Assembly: GCA_002422085.1 (NCBI GenBank)
Contig: DISZ01000010.1
Span: forward strand, 62,001-126,000
Origin: Rhodobacteraceae bacterium UBA6197
GTDB taxonomy: Bacteria; Pseudomonadota; Alphaproteobacteria; Rhodobacterales; Rhodobacteraceae
Direction of reading: 5' to 3'
Length of the DNA: 64,000 nt
Positions 24,964-33,492 of this stretch are shown here, in pieces. How positions within the stretch are numbered: position 1 is the stretch's first letter; each line of letters begins with the position of its first letter. The notes below the pieces were generated by a model, which saw only the letters and a program-made list of their open reading frames with translations, searched no databases and had not been told where the DNA came from. The position numbers and the translations under genes were made by a program.

Positions 24964-26244
24964 TTATGGCAGAGCGCGCGGTTTCGGCCCGCCAAGTGCC
25001 CAATCGAGCAATTCGACCGTATGCACCACTGGCACCGCCGTGCCCGAACCGATCTGCATCATGCAGCCGATATTGCCGGCCGCGATGACCTGAGGCGATT
25101 TCGCCTCGAGCGTCACGACCTTGCGGCGCTTCAGCTCGGCCGATATCTCGGGTTGCAAAAGGTTGTAGGTACCCGCCGATCCGCAGCACAGATGCGGGTC
25201 GGCAGGTTCGACGACCTCGAAACCGACCCGTTTCAACAGTGCTTTGGGGGCGGTTTTCACCTGCTGGCCATGTTGCAGCGAACAGGCCGAGTGATAGGCT
25301 ACCCGCAGCCCCTTGGCGGCCCCTTCGGGCAGACCGATCCGTTCGAGCAGCTCCGTGATGTCGCAGGCCAGCGCCGAGACTTCGGCCGCCTGCGCCGCCA
25401 ATGGACTCTGGCGAAACATATGTCCGTAGTCCTTGACCGTGGTGCCGCAGCCCGAGGTATTGATCACGATCGCCTCAAGCCCCGCCGATTTTTCGGCCAT
25501 CCAGGCGCGGATATTGGCCCCCGCCTGCGCGTGGCTTTCATCGGTCTTGCCCATGTGGTGGGTCAGTGCGCCGCAACAGCCCATGCCCTTGGCCACGACC
25601 ACCTCGCAGCCCAACCGGCGCAGCAGGCGGATCGTGGCATCGTTGATATCGGTGTTCAGCGCCTTTTGCGCACAGCCCGTCAGCAGCGCCACCCGCATCC
25701 GGCGCGCGCCAATCGCCGTGAACACCTGCGCATCGTCGTTGCGGCTGACCGGAGGGATCCGCTTTGGCGCCATCGCAACCATCGCGCGCAACCGCGCATC
25801 GGGCAGGAACTGCGCGAAGGGGCGCGCCATCCTGGCCCCCAGCAATGCCAGACGAAACCGCCCCGGATAGGGCACGACCCGCGCCAGAACCCAGCGCAGC
25901 GCGCGGTCTTTCAGCGGGCGTTTATAGGTCTTTTCAATGTGCTCACGGGCATGATCGACAAGATGCATGTAGTGCACCCCCGAGGGGCAGGTGCTCATGC
26001 AGGCCAGACAACTCAGGCAACGGTCGATATGTTTGACGGTCAGCGCATCGGCCGGGCGGTCCTGTTCCAGCATCTCCTTGATCAGATAGATGCGGCCGCG
26101 CGGGCTGTCCAGCTCATCCCCCAGCACCTGATAGCTGGGGCAGGTTGCGGTGCAAAATCCGCAGTGGACACAGGCGCGCAAAATTTCGTTGGCGCGGGCG
26201 ATACCGGGGTCGGCAAGTTGCGCGGCGGTGAAATTCGTCTGCAT
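24964..26244 (-). CDS. glcF: glycolate oxidase iron-sulfur subunit
   Basis: Electron-transfer subunit of the GlcDEF glycolate dehydrogenase, which oxidises glycolate to glyoxylate at the membrane. 426 aa. Two [4Fe-4S] ferredoxin motifs (CVHCGFCTATCPSY and CLSCLACMSTCPSGV) are followed by two CCG cysteine-rich domains (GCCGALTHH and LCCGSAGTYN). The start at 26244 is fixed by a TGATG overlap with glcE. Last gene of glcDEF. Confidence 0.95.
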   Translation of the reverse strand: MQTNFTAAQLADPGIARANEILRACVHCGFCTATCPSYQVLGDELDSPRGRIYLIKEMLEQDRPADALTVKHIDRCLSCLACMSTCPSGVHYMHLVDHAREHIEKTYKRPLKDRALRWVLARVVPYPGRFRLALLGARMARPFAQFLPDARLRAMVAMAPKRIPPVSRNDDAQVFTAIGARRMRVALLTGCAQKALNTDINDATIRLLRRLGCEVVVAKGMGCCGALTHHMGKTDESHAQAGANIRAWMAEKSAGLEAIVINTSGCGTTVKDYGHMFRQSPLAAQAAEVSALACDITELLERIGLPEGAAKGLRVAYHSACSLQHGQQVKTAPKALLKRVGFEVVEPADPHLCCGSAGTYNLLQPEISAELKRRKVVTLEAKSPQVIAAGNIGCMMQIGSGTAVPVVHTVELLDWALGGPKPRALP

Positions 26245-27332
26245 CAGCCCATGCTCCCCGGATTGAGAATTCCGCGCGGGTCGAACCGCGCCCGAAGCCC
26301 TGCGGCCAGCGCGGCCAAGGGCGCAGGCTCGGGTTGAAACGTCGCCACGCCGGACGCGGACCCGCGCATCCGGGTGGCATGGCCGGCATAGGGCGCCGCC
26401 AGCGCGCGCGCGTCCACCCCTTCGGGCACCAGCGCCCAGACCAGACCACCGCCCCAGTCCAGAACCACCGGGCAGCCCAGCCGCGCCACAACCGCCGGGG
26501 CCTCGGACGGCCTGAGCGAAAAGCGCCACAGATCACCGGGCTGGCCCTGAAACACCACCAGTTCACCCAGATCGCGCCAGAGCGTGGCCGAGCCGTCGCG
26601 CTCTTGTCGCGGCGACCCGAAAGGGGCCAGCAGCGCCGCCAGCCGCCCCGCACGGTAGGCCACCGATTCCGCCAGACCCTCGACTCGCAGCATCGCGCCG
26701 ACCCCCGGCATCCACCCCGCCCCGGTCACATCATAGGGCGAGCCAAGCGCCGCCGACAGCGCAGCGACTGCCTCGGCAGGCGTCAGATCCGCCACGATCA
26801 ACGTGGCCTCGGTCGTGCTGGCGGGCAGCAGCTTGAAACTGACTTCGCTCAGCACCCCTAGCGTGCCCCAAGATCCGGCCATCAGCTTGACCAGATCATA
26901 TCCGGTGACGTTCTTCATCACCCGACCACCGTTCTTGACCACCACCCCGGTGCCATCGACAAAGCGCACCCCGATCAGGCTGTCGCGACAGGCCCCGGCC
27001 TGCACCCGGCGCGGACCAGAGACATTCGCCGCCACCACACCGCCGATCGTGCTGTCGCCGCCCGCCCCCAGAACCGGCCCCCAGCGCACCGGCTCGAACG
27101 GCAACCGCTGCCCCTCGGCGGCCAGAACCGCCTCGACTTCGGCCAAAGGCGTCCCGGCCCCAGCCACAAGCGTCAAGGCCGCCGGCTCATAAAGCGAAAT
27201 GCCGCGAATCGCCACGCTCAGCCGCGCGCCACCCCGCGCGCCCACCGGCCGCGTATCTCCACCGACAATCCGCACCGGCCCCGCCACATCACGAAGTGCC
27301 TCCGACAGGTCGCGCTCGCTCTCAACTCTCAT
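26244..27332 (-). CDS. glcE: glycolate oxidase FAD-binding subunit GlcE
   Basis: Second flavoprotein subunit of glycolate dehydrogenase, 362 aa. The PCMH-type FAD-binding domain is at about residues 1-170, with GGDSTIGGVVAANVSGPRR and MKNVTGYDLVKLMAGSWGTL. The C-terminal end GILNPGSMG is the FAD-linked oxidase signature. It overlaps glcF by one base and is separated from glcD by 65 bases that hold a repeat and hairpin. Confidence 0.93.
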   Translation of the reverse strand: MRVESERDLSEALRDVAGPVRIVGGDTRPVGARGGARLSVAIRGISLYEPAALTLVAGAGTPLAEVEAVLAAEGQRLPFEPVRWGPVLGAGGDSTIGGVVAANVSGPRRVQAGACRDSLIGVRFVDGTGVVVKNGGRVMKNVTGYDLVKLMAGSWGTLGVLSEVSFKLLPASTTEATLIVADLTPAEAVAALSAALGSPYDVTGAGWMPGVGAMLRVEGLAESVAYRAGRLAALLAPFGSPRQERDGSATLWRDLGELVVFQGQPGDLWRFSLRPSEAPAVVARLGCPVVLDWGGGLVWALVPEGVDARALAAPYAGHATRMRGSASGVATFQPEPAPLAALAAGLRARFDPRGILNPGSMG

Positions 27333-27342
27333 GAAAACCTAC

Positions 27343-27393
27343 TTTCGGCTTCGCTCAAATATCCTCGGGGGTCCGGGGGCAGACAGCCCCCGG
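27343..27393 (-). repeat. dispersed intergenic repeat with hairpin, copy B
   Basis: Between glcD and glcE. On the minus strand a perfect 8-bp hairpin (CCGGGGGC-TGTCT-GCCCCCGG, 27373-27393) is followed by ACCCCCGAGGATATTTGAGC and an AAG-rich tail. It may attenuate transcription after glcD. Same layout as copy C at 31585. Confidence 0.75.
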
Positions 27394-27397
27394 CGCC

Positions 27398-28831
27398 TCA
27401 ACCGGCACGGCGCGCGGCGCTGATCGCCAGCGGGAACACCTTGGCCGGGTTCAACAGCCACACCGGGTCAAACACATCCTTCACCCGCATCTGCGCCTCC
27501 AGATCCGAGGCCTCGAACTGAACCGCCATCAAGTCGCGCTTTTCGACCCCGACACCATGTTCGCCGGTCAGACAGCCGCCGACCTCGACACAGAGTTTGA
27601 GGATTTCGGCCCCCAATGCCTCGCAACGCGCCAGATCACCGGGCAGGTTGGCATCATAAAGGATCAACGGGTGCATATTGCCGTCGCCGGCATGAAACAC
27701 ATTCGCAACATCCAGCCCCGCCTCGGCCGACATCTCGCCAATGCGGCGCAAAACCAGCGGCAATGCCGACACCGGGATCGTGCCATCCAGACACATATAG
27801 TCGTTGATCTGCCCCATCGCCCCGAAGGCCGACTTGCGCCCCAGCCAGATCCGCCGGGCCTCTTCCTCGGTTTCTGCCTCGCGAAACTCGACCGGGTTGT
27901 GATGCGCTGCAATCTGCCGGATCAGACCCAGTTGCTCGTCAATCTCGGCGGGGCTGCCCTCGACCTCGACGATCAACAACGCCTCGCAATCGGGATAGCC
28001 CGCATGGGCGAAATCCTCGGTCGCGCGGATGCAGGGGCGGTCCATGAACTCGATCGCCACCGGCAGCACACCCGCACGGATGATGTCGGCCACGCAGGCC
28101 CCCGCCACCTCATTGGCGTCAAAGCCGATCAACACCGGGCGCGCGCCCTCGGGCTTTGCCAGAATCCGCAAGGTGGCCTCGGTCACCACCCCAAGCTGCC
28201 CTTCGGACCCGCAAATCACCCCCAGCAGATCCAGCCCCGGCGCGTCCAGATGCGCGCCGCCGATCTCCAGCACCTCGCCCGCCATAGTGACCAGCGTCAC
28301 CCCCAGCAGGTTGTTCGTCGTCACACCATATTTGAGACAATGCGCCCCGCCCGAATTCATCGCAATATTGCCGGCGATCGCACAGGCCAGCTGGCTCGAA
28401 GGGTCCGGCGCATAGAAAAAGCCGCTCTCCTCGACCGCACCGGTCACCGACAGGTTGGTGCGCCCTGCCTCGACCCGGATAAAGCGGTCGGGATAATTCA
28501 CCTCCAGCACCGCGTTCATCCGGGCAAGCCCCAGAACCACCGCATCCTCGGACGGCATCGCCCCCCCTGCAAGGCTGGTCCCGGCGCCGCGCGGCACGAC
28601 CGGCACCCGTTCTTCATGGCAGATCCGCAGCGCGGCCGCGACTTCGGCGGTGCTGCGCGGCAAAACCACCGCGAGCGGTTGGCAGCGATAGGCCGACAGC
28701 GCATCACATTCATAGGCGCGGGTCTCGGCGGGGTCGTCGATCACCGCATCCGCCGGCAGCACGGCGCGCAAGCGCGCCACAATCTGCGCCTTGCGCGCCA
28801 GAATTGTCGGGTTCGGGATGGGCATCTGCAT
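27398..28831 (-). CDS. glcD: glycolate oxidase catalytic subunit GlcD
   Basis: FAD-linked subunit that oxidises glycolate (and D-lactate) to glyoxylate. 477 aa. The FAD-binding domain has VPRGAGTSLAGGAMP, the GNIAMNSGGAHCLKYGVTTN stretch and GSEGQLGVVTEATLRI. The C-terminal domain has VFHAGDGNMHPLI and GCLTGEHGVGVEKRDLM, which hold the substrate- and metal-site histidines. The ATG at 28831 has a GGAG site; M at 28825 is an alternative. First gene of glcDEF, preceded by a palindromic site that probably controls the operon. No glcC regulator gene lies in the window. Confidence 0.95.
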   Translation of the reverse strand: MQMPIPNPTILARKAQIVARLRAVLPADAVIDDPAETRAYECDALSAYRCQPLAVVLPRSTAEVAAALRICHEERVPVVPRGAGTSLAGGAMPSEDAVVLGLARMNAVLEVNYPDRFIRVEAGRTNLSVTGAVEESGFFYAPDPSSQLACAIAGNIAMNSGGAHCLKYGVTTNNLLGVTLVTMAGEVLEIGGAHLDAPGLDLLGVICGSEGQLGVVTEATLRILAKPEGARPVLIGFDANEVAGACVADIIRAGVLPVAIEFMDRPCIRATEDFAHAGYPDCEALLIVEVEGSPAEIDEQLGLIRQIAAHHNPVEFREAETEEEARRIWLGRKSAFGAMGQINDYMCLDGTIPVSALPLVLRRIGEMSAEAGLDVANVFHAGDGNMHPLILYDANLPGDLARCEALGAEILKLCVEVGGCLTGEHGVGVEKRDLMAVQFEASDLEAQMRVKDVFDPVWLLNPAKVFPLAISAARRAG

Positions 28832-28845
28832 GTGAGCCTCCGTGT

Positions 28846-28866
28846 TTGGTCATAAATTATAACCAA
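28846..28866. promoter_or_regulatory. 21-bp near-perfect palindrome upstream of glcD
   Basis: Arms TTGGTCATAA and TTATAACCAA around a central A; nine of ten pairs are complementary. It ends 15 bases before the glcD start. The TTGGT/ACCAA ends recall operators of FCD-type GntR regulators such as GlcC and PdhR, although the arm spacing is longer than in PdhR sites. AT-rich in a GC-rich context. Confidence 0.7.
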
Positions 28867-28982
28867 TTTGCTCGCATGGCAAGCAACTTGCGCCACGTGG
28901 CACCTGCGCGCACCTTGCGCATCACCCTTGTCGCCCGGTCACGCGCAATGTTAGGCAGTGCCGTCCAACCAGCGAGCGTGCC

Positions 28983-29516
28983 ATGCAAAAAACTGTCCGC
29001 GACTATATTCGCACCATCGCCGATTTTCCGCATGAGGGTATCATGTTTCGCGATGTGACCACGCTATTTGCCGATCCGCGCGGCTTTCGCATGGCGATCG
29101 ATCAGCTTTTGCACCCCTATGCCGGCGCCCGCATCGACAAGGTCGTCGGTCTTGAGGCCCGCGGTTTCATCCTTGGCGGCGCCATCGCGCATCAACTGAC
29201 CAAGGGCTTCGTGCCGATCCGCAAACAAGGCAAACTGCCCGGCAAGACGCTGCGCCAAGCCTACAAGCTGGAATATGGCGAGGCGGTCATGGAGATTCAT
29301 TCTGACGCACTGCAACCGGGCGAGAGAGTGTTGATAGTCGATGACCTGCTGGCTACCGGCGGCACCTGCGAGGCCGGGATCAAGCTTGTCGAACGCCTTG
29401 GCGCCGAAGTTGTCGGCTGTGCCTTCGTCGTCGATTTGCCCGAGTTGGGCGGCCGCAAACTTCTGGAAAGCCTGGGCATGAAGGTCCATGTGCTGTGCGA
29501 GTTCGACGGCGCCTAG
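28983..29516 (+). CDS. apt: adenine phosphoribosyltransferase
   Basis: Purine-salvage enzyme: adenine + PRPP to AMP + PPi, in the cytoplasm. 177 aa, the usual length. It has TIADFPHEGIMFRDVTTLFA at the N-terminus, the VGLEARGFILGGAIA segment, the hood loop RKQGKLPGKTLRQAYKLEYG, and the PRPP-binding motif VLIVDDLLATGGTC. Divergent from glcD. Followed by 649 bases without a confident gene. Confidence 0.96.
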   Translation: MQKTVRDYIRTIADFPHEGIMFRDVTTLFADPRGFRMAIDQLLHPYAGARIDKVVGLEARGFILGGAIAHQLTKGFVPIRKQGKLPGKTLRQAYKLEYGEAVMEIHSDALQPGERVLIVDDLLATGGTCEAGIKLVERLGAEVVGCAFVVDLPELGGRKLLESLGMKVHVLCEFDGA

Positions 29517-30165
29517 GCGCGCCAACACGCCGCAGGCCGCGAAAGGCTCTGCAAACGCTTTGCCAATTTGGACACGCAGCCGACGAAAACCCGCTAGCCC
29601 GGTGCAAAAAGGAACGTGCCTCTGCAGAAAACAGGGCGCAATGAGGGCAAACGAAGCGCACAGACCGCGCAGAAGGTTGCCTTCATGCTCACGACCTTCG
29701 CCCCCCGTCAGCAAACCGCGCCGGTCCGGCAGGGCAGAGTTCGTGCCGTCGGAAACCGCCATTGGACCAGAATGTGCGCCAACGACGGGCTTGCCCATGC
29801 AATGCCGATTTCGGCGGCGTTATTCGTCACCATAGCGGCGCTGAAACTGATCGTCAGCTGAGTTTCCGGCGCGCCCCGAAAGGATGCGGCAATCCGGTAA
29901 CCATTTTGAAACCCGAATCGTCCTAAACCTGCCCTTGCCTGATGGTTCGGCTGCTTGCAAACACGTGAACCAAAAGTGCCGCGCCCTGCTGGTCCCCACC
30001 GGCAGGGCGCACCTTGTTTCGGCTTGGCCTGGCCTGGCGGGCGCAAATCGGGGCGACCGCCGCCACCCGTTGGCACGCCCACGGGATTCAACCGCAGCAC
30101 CGCGCGTGAGGCTCCTCGCTTGCGCAAAGGACCTCTCCGCCGCACTACCGAACGCTCGGCGCTGC
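29517..30165. other. gene-poor spacer between apt and a convergent oxidoreductase gene
   Basis: Frames here are open by GC bias but none gives a recognisable protein. Two items stand out: a short ORF with a ribosome-binding site (29685-29861), and a perfect 9-bp hairpin at 29981-30010 (GCGCCCTGC/GCAGGGCGC, 12-base loop) followed by ACCTTGTTT, a possible terminator or part of a small RNA. The rest holds nothing I can support. Confidence 0.5.
29685..29861 (+). CDS. possible small membrane protein
   Basis: 58-codon ORF with an AGAAGG ribosome-binding site 8 bases before the ATG. The N-terminal 38 residues are basic and polar, and the last 20 (AMPISAALFVTIAALKLIVS) look like one short hydrophobic segment. 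I recognise no family. It could equally be chance; a conserved homologue in related genomes would be needed to accept it. Confidence 0.3.
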   Translation: MLTTFAPRQQTAPVRQGRVRAVGNRHWTRMCANDGLAHAMPISAALFVTIAALKLIVS

Positions 30166-31578
30166 TCAGTTGGCGCGCAGCACCGCGCCGGGATTCATGA
30201 TGCCCTGAGGGTCCAGCGCCGCCTTGATGGCGCGCATTGCCGTCAGTTTCCCGGGGTCGCTGAAACGCTCCAGATCCTCGACCTTCATCCGCCCGATACC
30301 ATGTTCAGCCGAAACCGACCCCCCGAACGCGTCCACCACGTCATGTACCGCCGCCTTGATCACCGCGCGCAAAGCCTCGGTCCCGCGCCCCTGCCCCGGT
30401 GCGGGAAAAACGTTGTAGTGCAGATTGCCATCGCCGACATGGCCAAAGCAATTCACCCGGAACGCACCCAAGGCCGCCACCACCGCCCCGGCGCGGGCGA
30501 TAAAGTCCGGCAAACCCGCCAGCGGCACCGAGATATCGTGACTTGAAATTGCCCCGATCCGGCGATTGGCAATCGGCAAGTTCTCTCGCAGGTTCCAGAA
30601 CGCTGCACGCTGGGCCTCGCTTTGCGCGATCACCCCGTCGCGGACCAACCCGCCCTGCAGACCGGCCTCGAACAGATCGGCCAGCGCCGCTTCGGGGTCC
30701 ATTGCCTCGGGCAGGCCGATCTCGACCAACACCGACCACGCCGGGCACTCAGGCGCAAAAGGCTGACGCAGTTCAGGCATCACCTCGTCCAGAAACGCCA
30801 GCCCCTGACCCGAGATCAGCTCGAATGCCGAAATGCACCCCGCCATCCGGGACTCGGCAAGCGCCAAAAGCCGCAGTGCCGCCGCCGGGTCCTCGACCAC
30901 CAACATGGCCGTACCCTGCCGGGCTGGCGGCGCCACCATCCGCAGACTGGCGGCGGTAATCACCCCAAGGCTACCCTCCGAACCGACCAGCAGATTGCGC
31001 AGATCGTAACCGGTGTTGTCCTTGCGCAGCCTTTTGAGGCCGCGCAACACCGTGCCGTCGCCCAGAACCGCCTCTACACCAAGACACAGATCACGCGCAT
31101 TGCCATAGCGCAAGACATTCACCCCGCCCGCGTTGGTCGCCAGACAACCGCCGATCCTTGCCGAGCCCTGACTGGCCAGGCCAAGCGGAAACAGCCGCCC
31201 CACGCTTTGCGCCGCCGCCTGCACATCGGCCAGAACGGCGCCCGCCTCGACGACGATCACATTGCCCACCGGGTCCAGCGCCCGGACCGACGCCATCCGC
31301 TCCAGCGACAGAATCAGCGGTGCGGCTCCCGGCCAGACCTGCCCGCCCACGAGCCCGGTGCCGCCGCCAAAGGGCACCACCCCGACCCGTGCCAGACCCG
31401 CAGCCCGGATCACCCCGACCACCTCGTCCAACGTCTCTGGCAAAGCCAACAGCGCCTGACCGCCGTGATACCGCCCCCGCGGCTCTTCCAGATACCGCGC
31501 CTCGGCCCTCCGCAACCGCAGCCCCGGCACCGCCTGCGCAAGGCTCTCGGCAAATTCCGTGTTCGCCGGGTTCAGCAT
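30166..31578 (-). CDS. FAD-linked 2-hydroxyacid dehydrogenase (D2HGDH/D-lactate type)
   Basis: 470-aa flavoprotein of the FAD-binding oxidase/transferase type 4 family. The FAD domain has VPFGGGTGLVGGQ, IGGCLATNAGGVNVLRYGN and NLLVGSEGSLGVITAASLRM. The catalytic C-terminal domain has CFGHVGDGNLHYNVF and SVSAEHGIGRMKV, with the metal- and substrate-binding histidines. The pattern fits D-2-hydroxyglutarate or D-lactate dehydrogenases more than GlcD; the exact acid cannot be told. The start at 31578 (MLNPANTEFAESLAQAVPG) is chosen over the far-upstream open frame. The glcDEF operon is nearby, so two related oxidases sit within 8 kb. Confidence 0.88.
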   Translation of the reverse strand: MLNPANTEFAESLAQAVPGLRLRRAEARYLEEPRGRYHGGQALLALPETLDEVVGVIRAAGLARVGVVPFGGGTGLVGGQVWPGAAPLILSLERMASVRALDPVGNVIVVEAGAVLADVQAAAQSVGRLFPLGLASQGSARIGGCLATNAGGVNVLRYGNARDLCLGVEAVLGDGTVLRGLKRLRKDNTGYDLRNLLVGSEGSLGVITAASLRMVAPPARQGTAMLVVEDPAAALRLLALAESRMAGCISAFELISGQGLAFLDEVMPELRQPFAPECPAWSVLVEIGLPEAMDPEAALADLFEAGLQGGLVRDGVIAQSEAQRAAFWNLRENLPIANRRIGAISSHDISVPLAGLPDFIARAGAVVAALGAFRVNCFGHVGDGNLHYNVFPAPGQGRGTEALRAVIKAAVHDVVDAFGGSVSAEHGIGRMKVEDLERFSDPGKLTAMRAIKAALDPQGIMNPGAVLRAN

Positions 31579-31584
31579 GGTCCT

Positions 31585-31643
31585 CTTTCGCCTTCTTTCT
31601 GGTCCAAATACTCTGCGGGGGTCCGGGGGTGCAAAACCCCCGG
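31585..31643 (-). repeat. dispersed intergenic repeat with hairpin, copy C
   Basis: On the minus strand a perfect 8-bp hairpin (CCGGGGGT/ACCCCCGG, 31623-31643) is followed by ACCCCCGCAGAGTATTTGGA and an AGAAAGAAG tail. It directly follows the rimJ stop and precedes the FAD oxidase gene. Confidence 0.75.
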
Positions 31644-31645
31644 CA

Positions 31646-32230
31646 TCAGCCAATATCAGTGCGCCCGCGCCGATCCCCACGCAGATTGGCGTAAAGCACA
31701 TGGGTGCGCCAGCGCCCGTTGATCTGCAGATAGCTTTGCGCCACGCCCTCGTATTTGAATCCCGACTTTTCCAACACCCCGCGCGAGGCGACGTTTTCAG
31801 GCAGGCAGGCGGCCTCGACACGGCTCAACTCCAGCATGGAAAACGCATGGTGCACCACGGCCCGGATCGCCTCGCGCATATAGCCTTGCCGCGCGAACGG
31901 CGCCCCCACCCAATAACCCAAGGTTCCTGCCTGCGCCGGGCCGCGCCGGATATTGTCCAGCGTGATCGCGCCCAACAGTTGTTCGTCCTCGCGCCGGAAC
32001 AGGAACAGCGGCAGCGCCGTGCCGCCGGCGCTGGCCCGCGCCGCCCAATAGACCCTATTGGCAAAGGACTTGCGGCTCAGGTGCTCGGGCGACCAACTTG
32101 GCTCCCACGGCGTCAGAAAGGCTTGGCTGTCAACCCGCAACGCCGCCCAGGTCCGAAAGTCCGAATGCACCGGCAAGCGCAGCATTGTCCGCTCGGTCTC
32201 AAGCCGAAGCTTGCGCCTGCGCGACAGCAT
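31646..32230 (-). CDS. rimJ: ribosomal-protein-alanine N-acetyltransferase (RimJ-like)
   Basis: GNAT acetyltransferase of 194 aa. It has the RimJ/RimL pattern LETERTMLRLPVHSDFRTWA, the GTLGYWVGAPFARQGYMREA acetyl-CoA motif and LENVASRGVLEKSGF-like text (here CLPENVASRGVLEKSGF). The family acetylates ribosomal protein N-termini; a different protein target is possible. The start overlaps the M16 peptidase stop (TGATG). Last gene of the ctaC-to-rimJ run on the minus strand. Confidence 0.9.
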   Translation of the reverse strand: MLSRRRKLRLETERTMLRLPVHSDFRTWAALRVDSQAFLTPWEPSWSPEHLSRKSFANRVYWAARASAGGTALPLFLFRREDEQLLGAITLDNIRRGPAQAGTLGYWVGAPFARQGYMREAIRAVVHHAFSMLELSRVEAACLPENVASRGVLEKSGFKYEGVAQSYLQINGRWRTHVLYANLRGDRRGRTDIG

Positions 32231-33492
32231 CACGCAGCCAGCCCGTCGCGCAATTGCGCCAAAGCCGGGGCGCCCGCAACCGGCCCGTATAGCGCGAGCG
32301 CAGTCTTGCCCGACCCGACCAGCCGCCCGGCATAGTCGCGCACCATCGCGGTGTTGACGGCCTCGATTCTGGCCGTGGCCTCGGCCAGATCCGGCACCCG
32401 GCCATAGATCGCCAGATTGCGGGCCATGCGTTCGGCCCGGCTGGAAGGGCTTTCCAGACCCATCAGCATTCCGGCCTTCATCTGGGCGCGAGCCCGAGCC
32501 ACCTCGGCCTCGGACATGTCGTCGGCGGCGCGTTTCAACTCGTCGATGGTCAGACCGCACAGCGCGCCGATCTCTGCCTCCGAGGTTCCTGCGTAGACGG
32601 TAATCATCCCGGTGTCCTCATAGGACCCGGCCTGCGCGAAGATCGAATAGCACAGGCCGCGCTCTTCGCGAATCTTCTGGAACAAGCGCGACGACATGCC
32701 CCCGCCCATCGCCATGGAATAGATCTGCGCGGTATAAAGATCGGGGTCCAGATAGCCCGGCCCCTCAAGCGCCAGTGCGAAATGCACCTGTTCAAGATCC
32801 TTGACCTCGCGCCTTTCGGCGCCCATCCAACGGGCCTTTTGCACCGTCGAGGCCCCGACCGGCGGCAGAGGGCCAAAGACGGCCTCGGCCTGACGCACCA
32901 CCACGTCATGGTCCACCGCGCCGGCCGCCGACAGGATCATCTGGTCCGGCCCGTAATGCTCGGCCACGAAGCCCGCCAGATCGGCGCGACCGAAGGCCGA
33001 GACGCGCTCAGCCGGGCCAAGGATCGTGCGCCCCATCGCCTGATCGGGGTAGGCCGCCTCTTGCAGCCAGTCAAAGATGATGTCGTCGGGCGTATCCAGC
33101 GCCTGCCCGATCTCTTGCAAGATCACATGGCGCTCGACCTCGATCTCGCGCGGATCAAAGATCGGGTTCAGCACGATGTCAGAGATTACATCCAGCGCAA
33201 GCGGCACATCGGCCTGCAACACGCGCGCGTAATAGGCGGTCATATCGCGCGAGGTATAGGCGTTGATATAGCCGCCGACGTCCTCGATTTCCTCGGCGAT
33301 CTGCAAGGCGGTGCGCCGGGTCGTGCCCTTGAAGGCCATATGTTCCAGAAAATGCGCGATACCGTTTTGTTCGGGCCGTTCATGGCGCCCGCCCGCCGTT
33401 ACCCACACCCCGATCGACGCCGAGGCCAGCCCCGGCATGTTTTCGGTCACAATCCGCAGCCCGTTGGGCAGCGTCGTTTGTTCAATCGTCAA
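32230..33492 (-). CDS. M16 family zinc peptidase (processing-peptidase-like)
   Basis: 420-aa metalloprotease related to the mitochondrial processing peptidase beta subunit and PqqL. The inverted zinc motif HFLEH is at residues 47-51, with a third ligand expected in the downstream VERHVILQEIGQ helix. The C-terminal half has GGGMSSRLFQKIREERGLCY, the substrate-binding R/Y segment. There is no signal peptide, so it is cytoplasmic. It overlaps thrC by four bases (ATGA) and rimJ by one, a translationally coupled trio that is conserved in Rhodobacterales. Confidence 0.93.
   Translation of the reverse strand: MTIEQTTLPNGLRIVTENMPGLASASIGVWVTAGGRHERPEQNGIAHFLEHMAFKGTTRRTALQIAEEIEDVGGYINAYTSRDMTAYYARVLQADVPLALDVISDIVLNPIFDPREIEVERHVILQEIGQALDTPDDIIFDWLQEAAYPDQAMGRTILGPAERVSAFGRADLAGFVAEHYGPDQMILSAAGAVDHDVVVRQAEAVFGPLPPVGASTVQKARWMGAERREVKDLEQVHFALALEGPGYLDPDLYTAQIYSMAMGGGMSSRLFQKIREERGLCYSIFAQAGSYEDTGMITVYAGTSEAEIGALCGLTIDELKRAADDMSEAEVARARAQMKAGMLMGLESPSSRAERMARNLAIYGRVPDLAEATARIEAVNTAMVRDYAGRLVGSGKTALALYGPVAGAPALAQLRDGLAA

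Noticed and set aside
29064..29798. Minus-strand frame opposite apt
   Set aside because: It is antisense to a complete, conserved Apt coding sequence and shows no recognisable motif.
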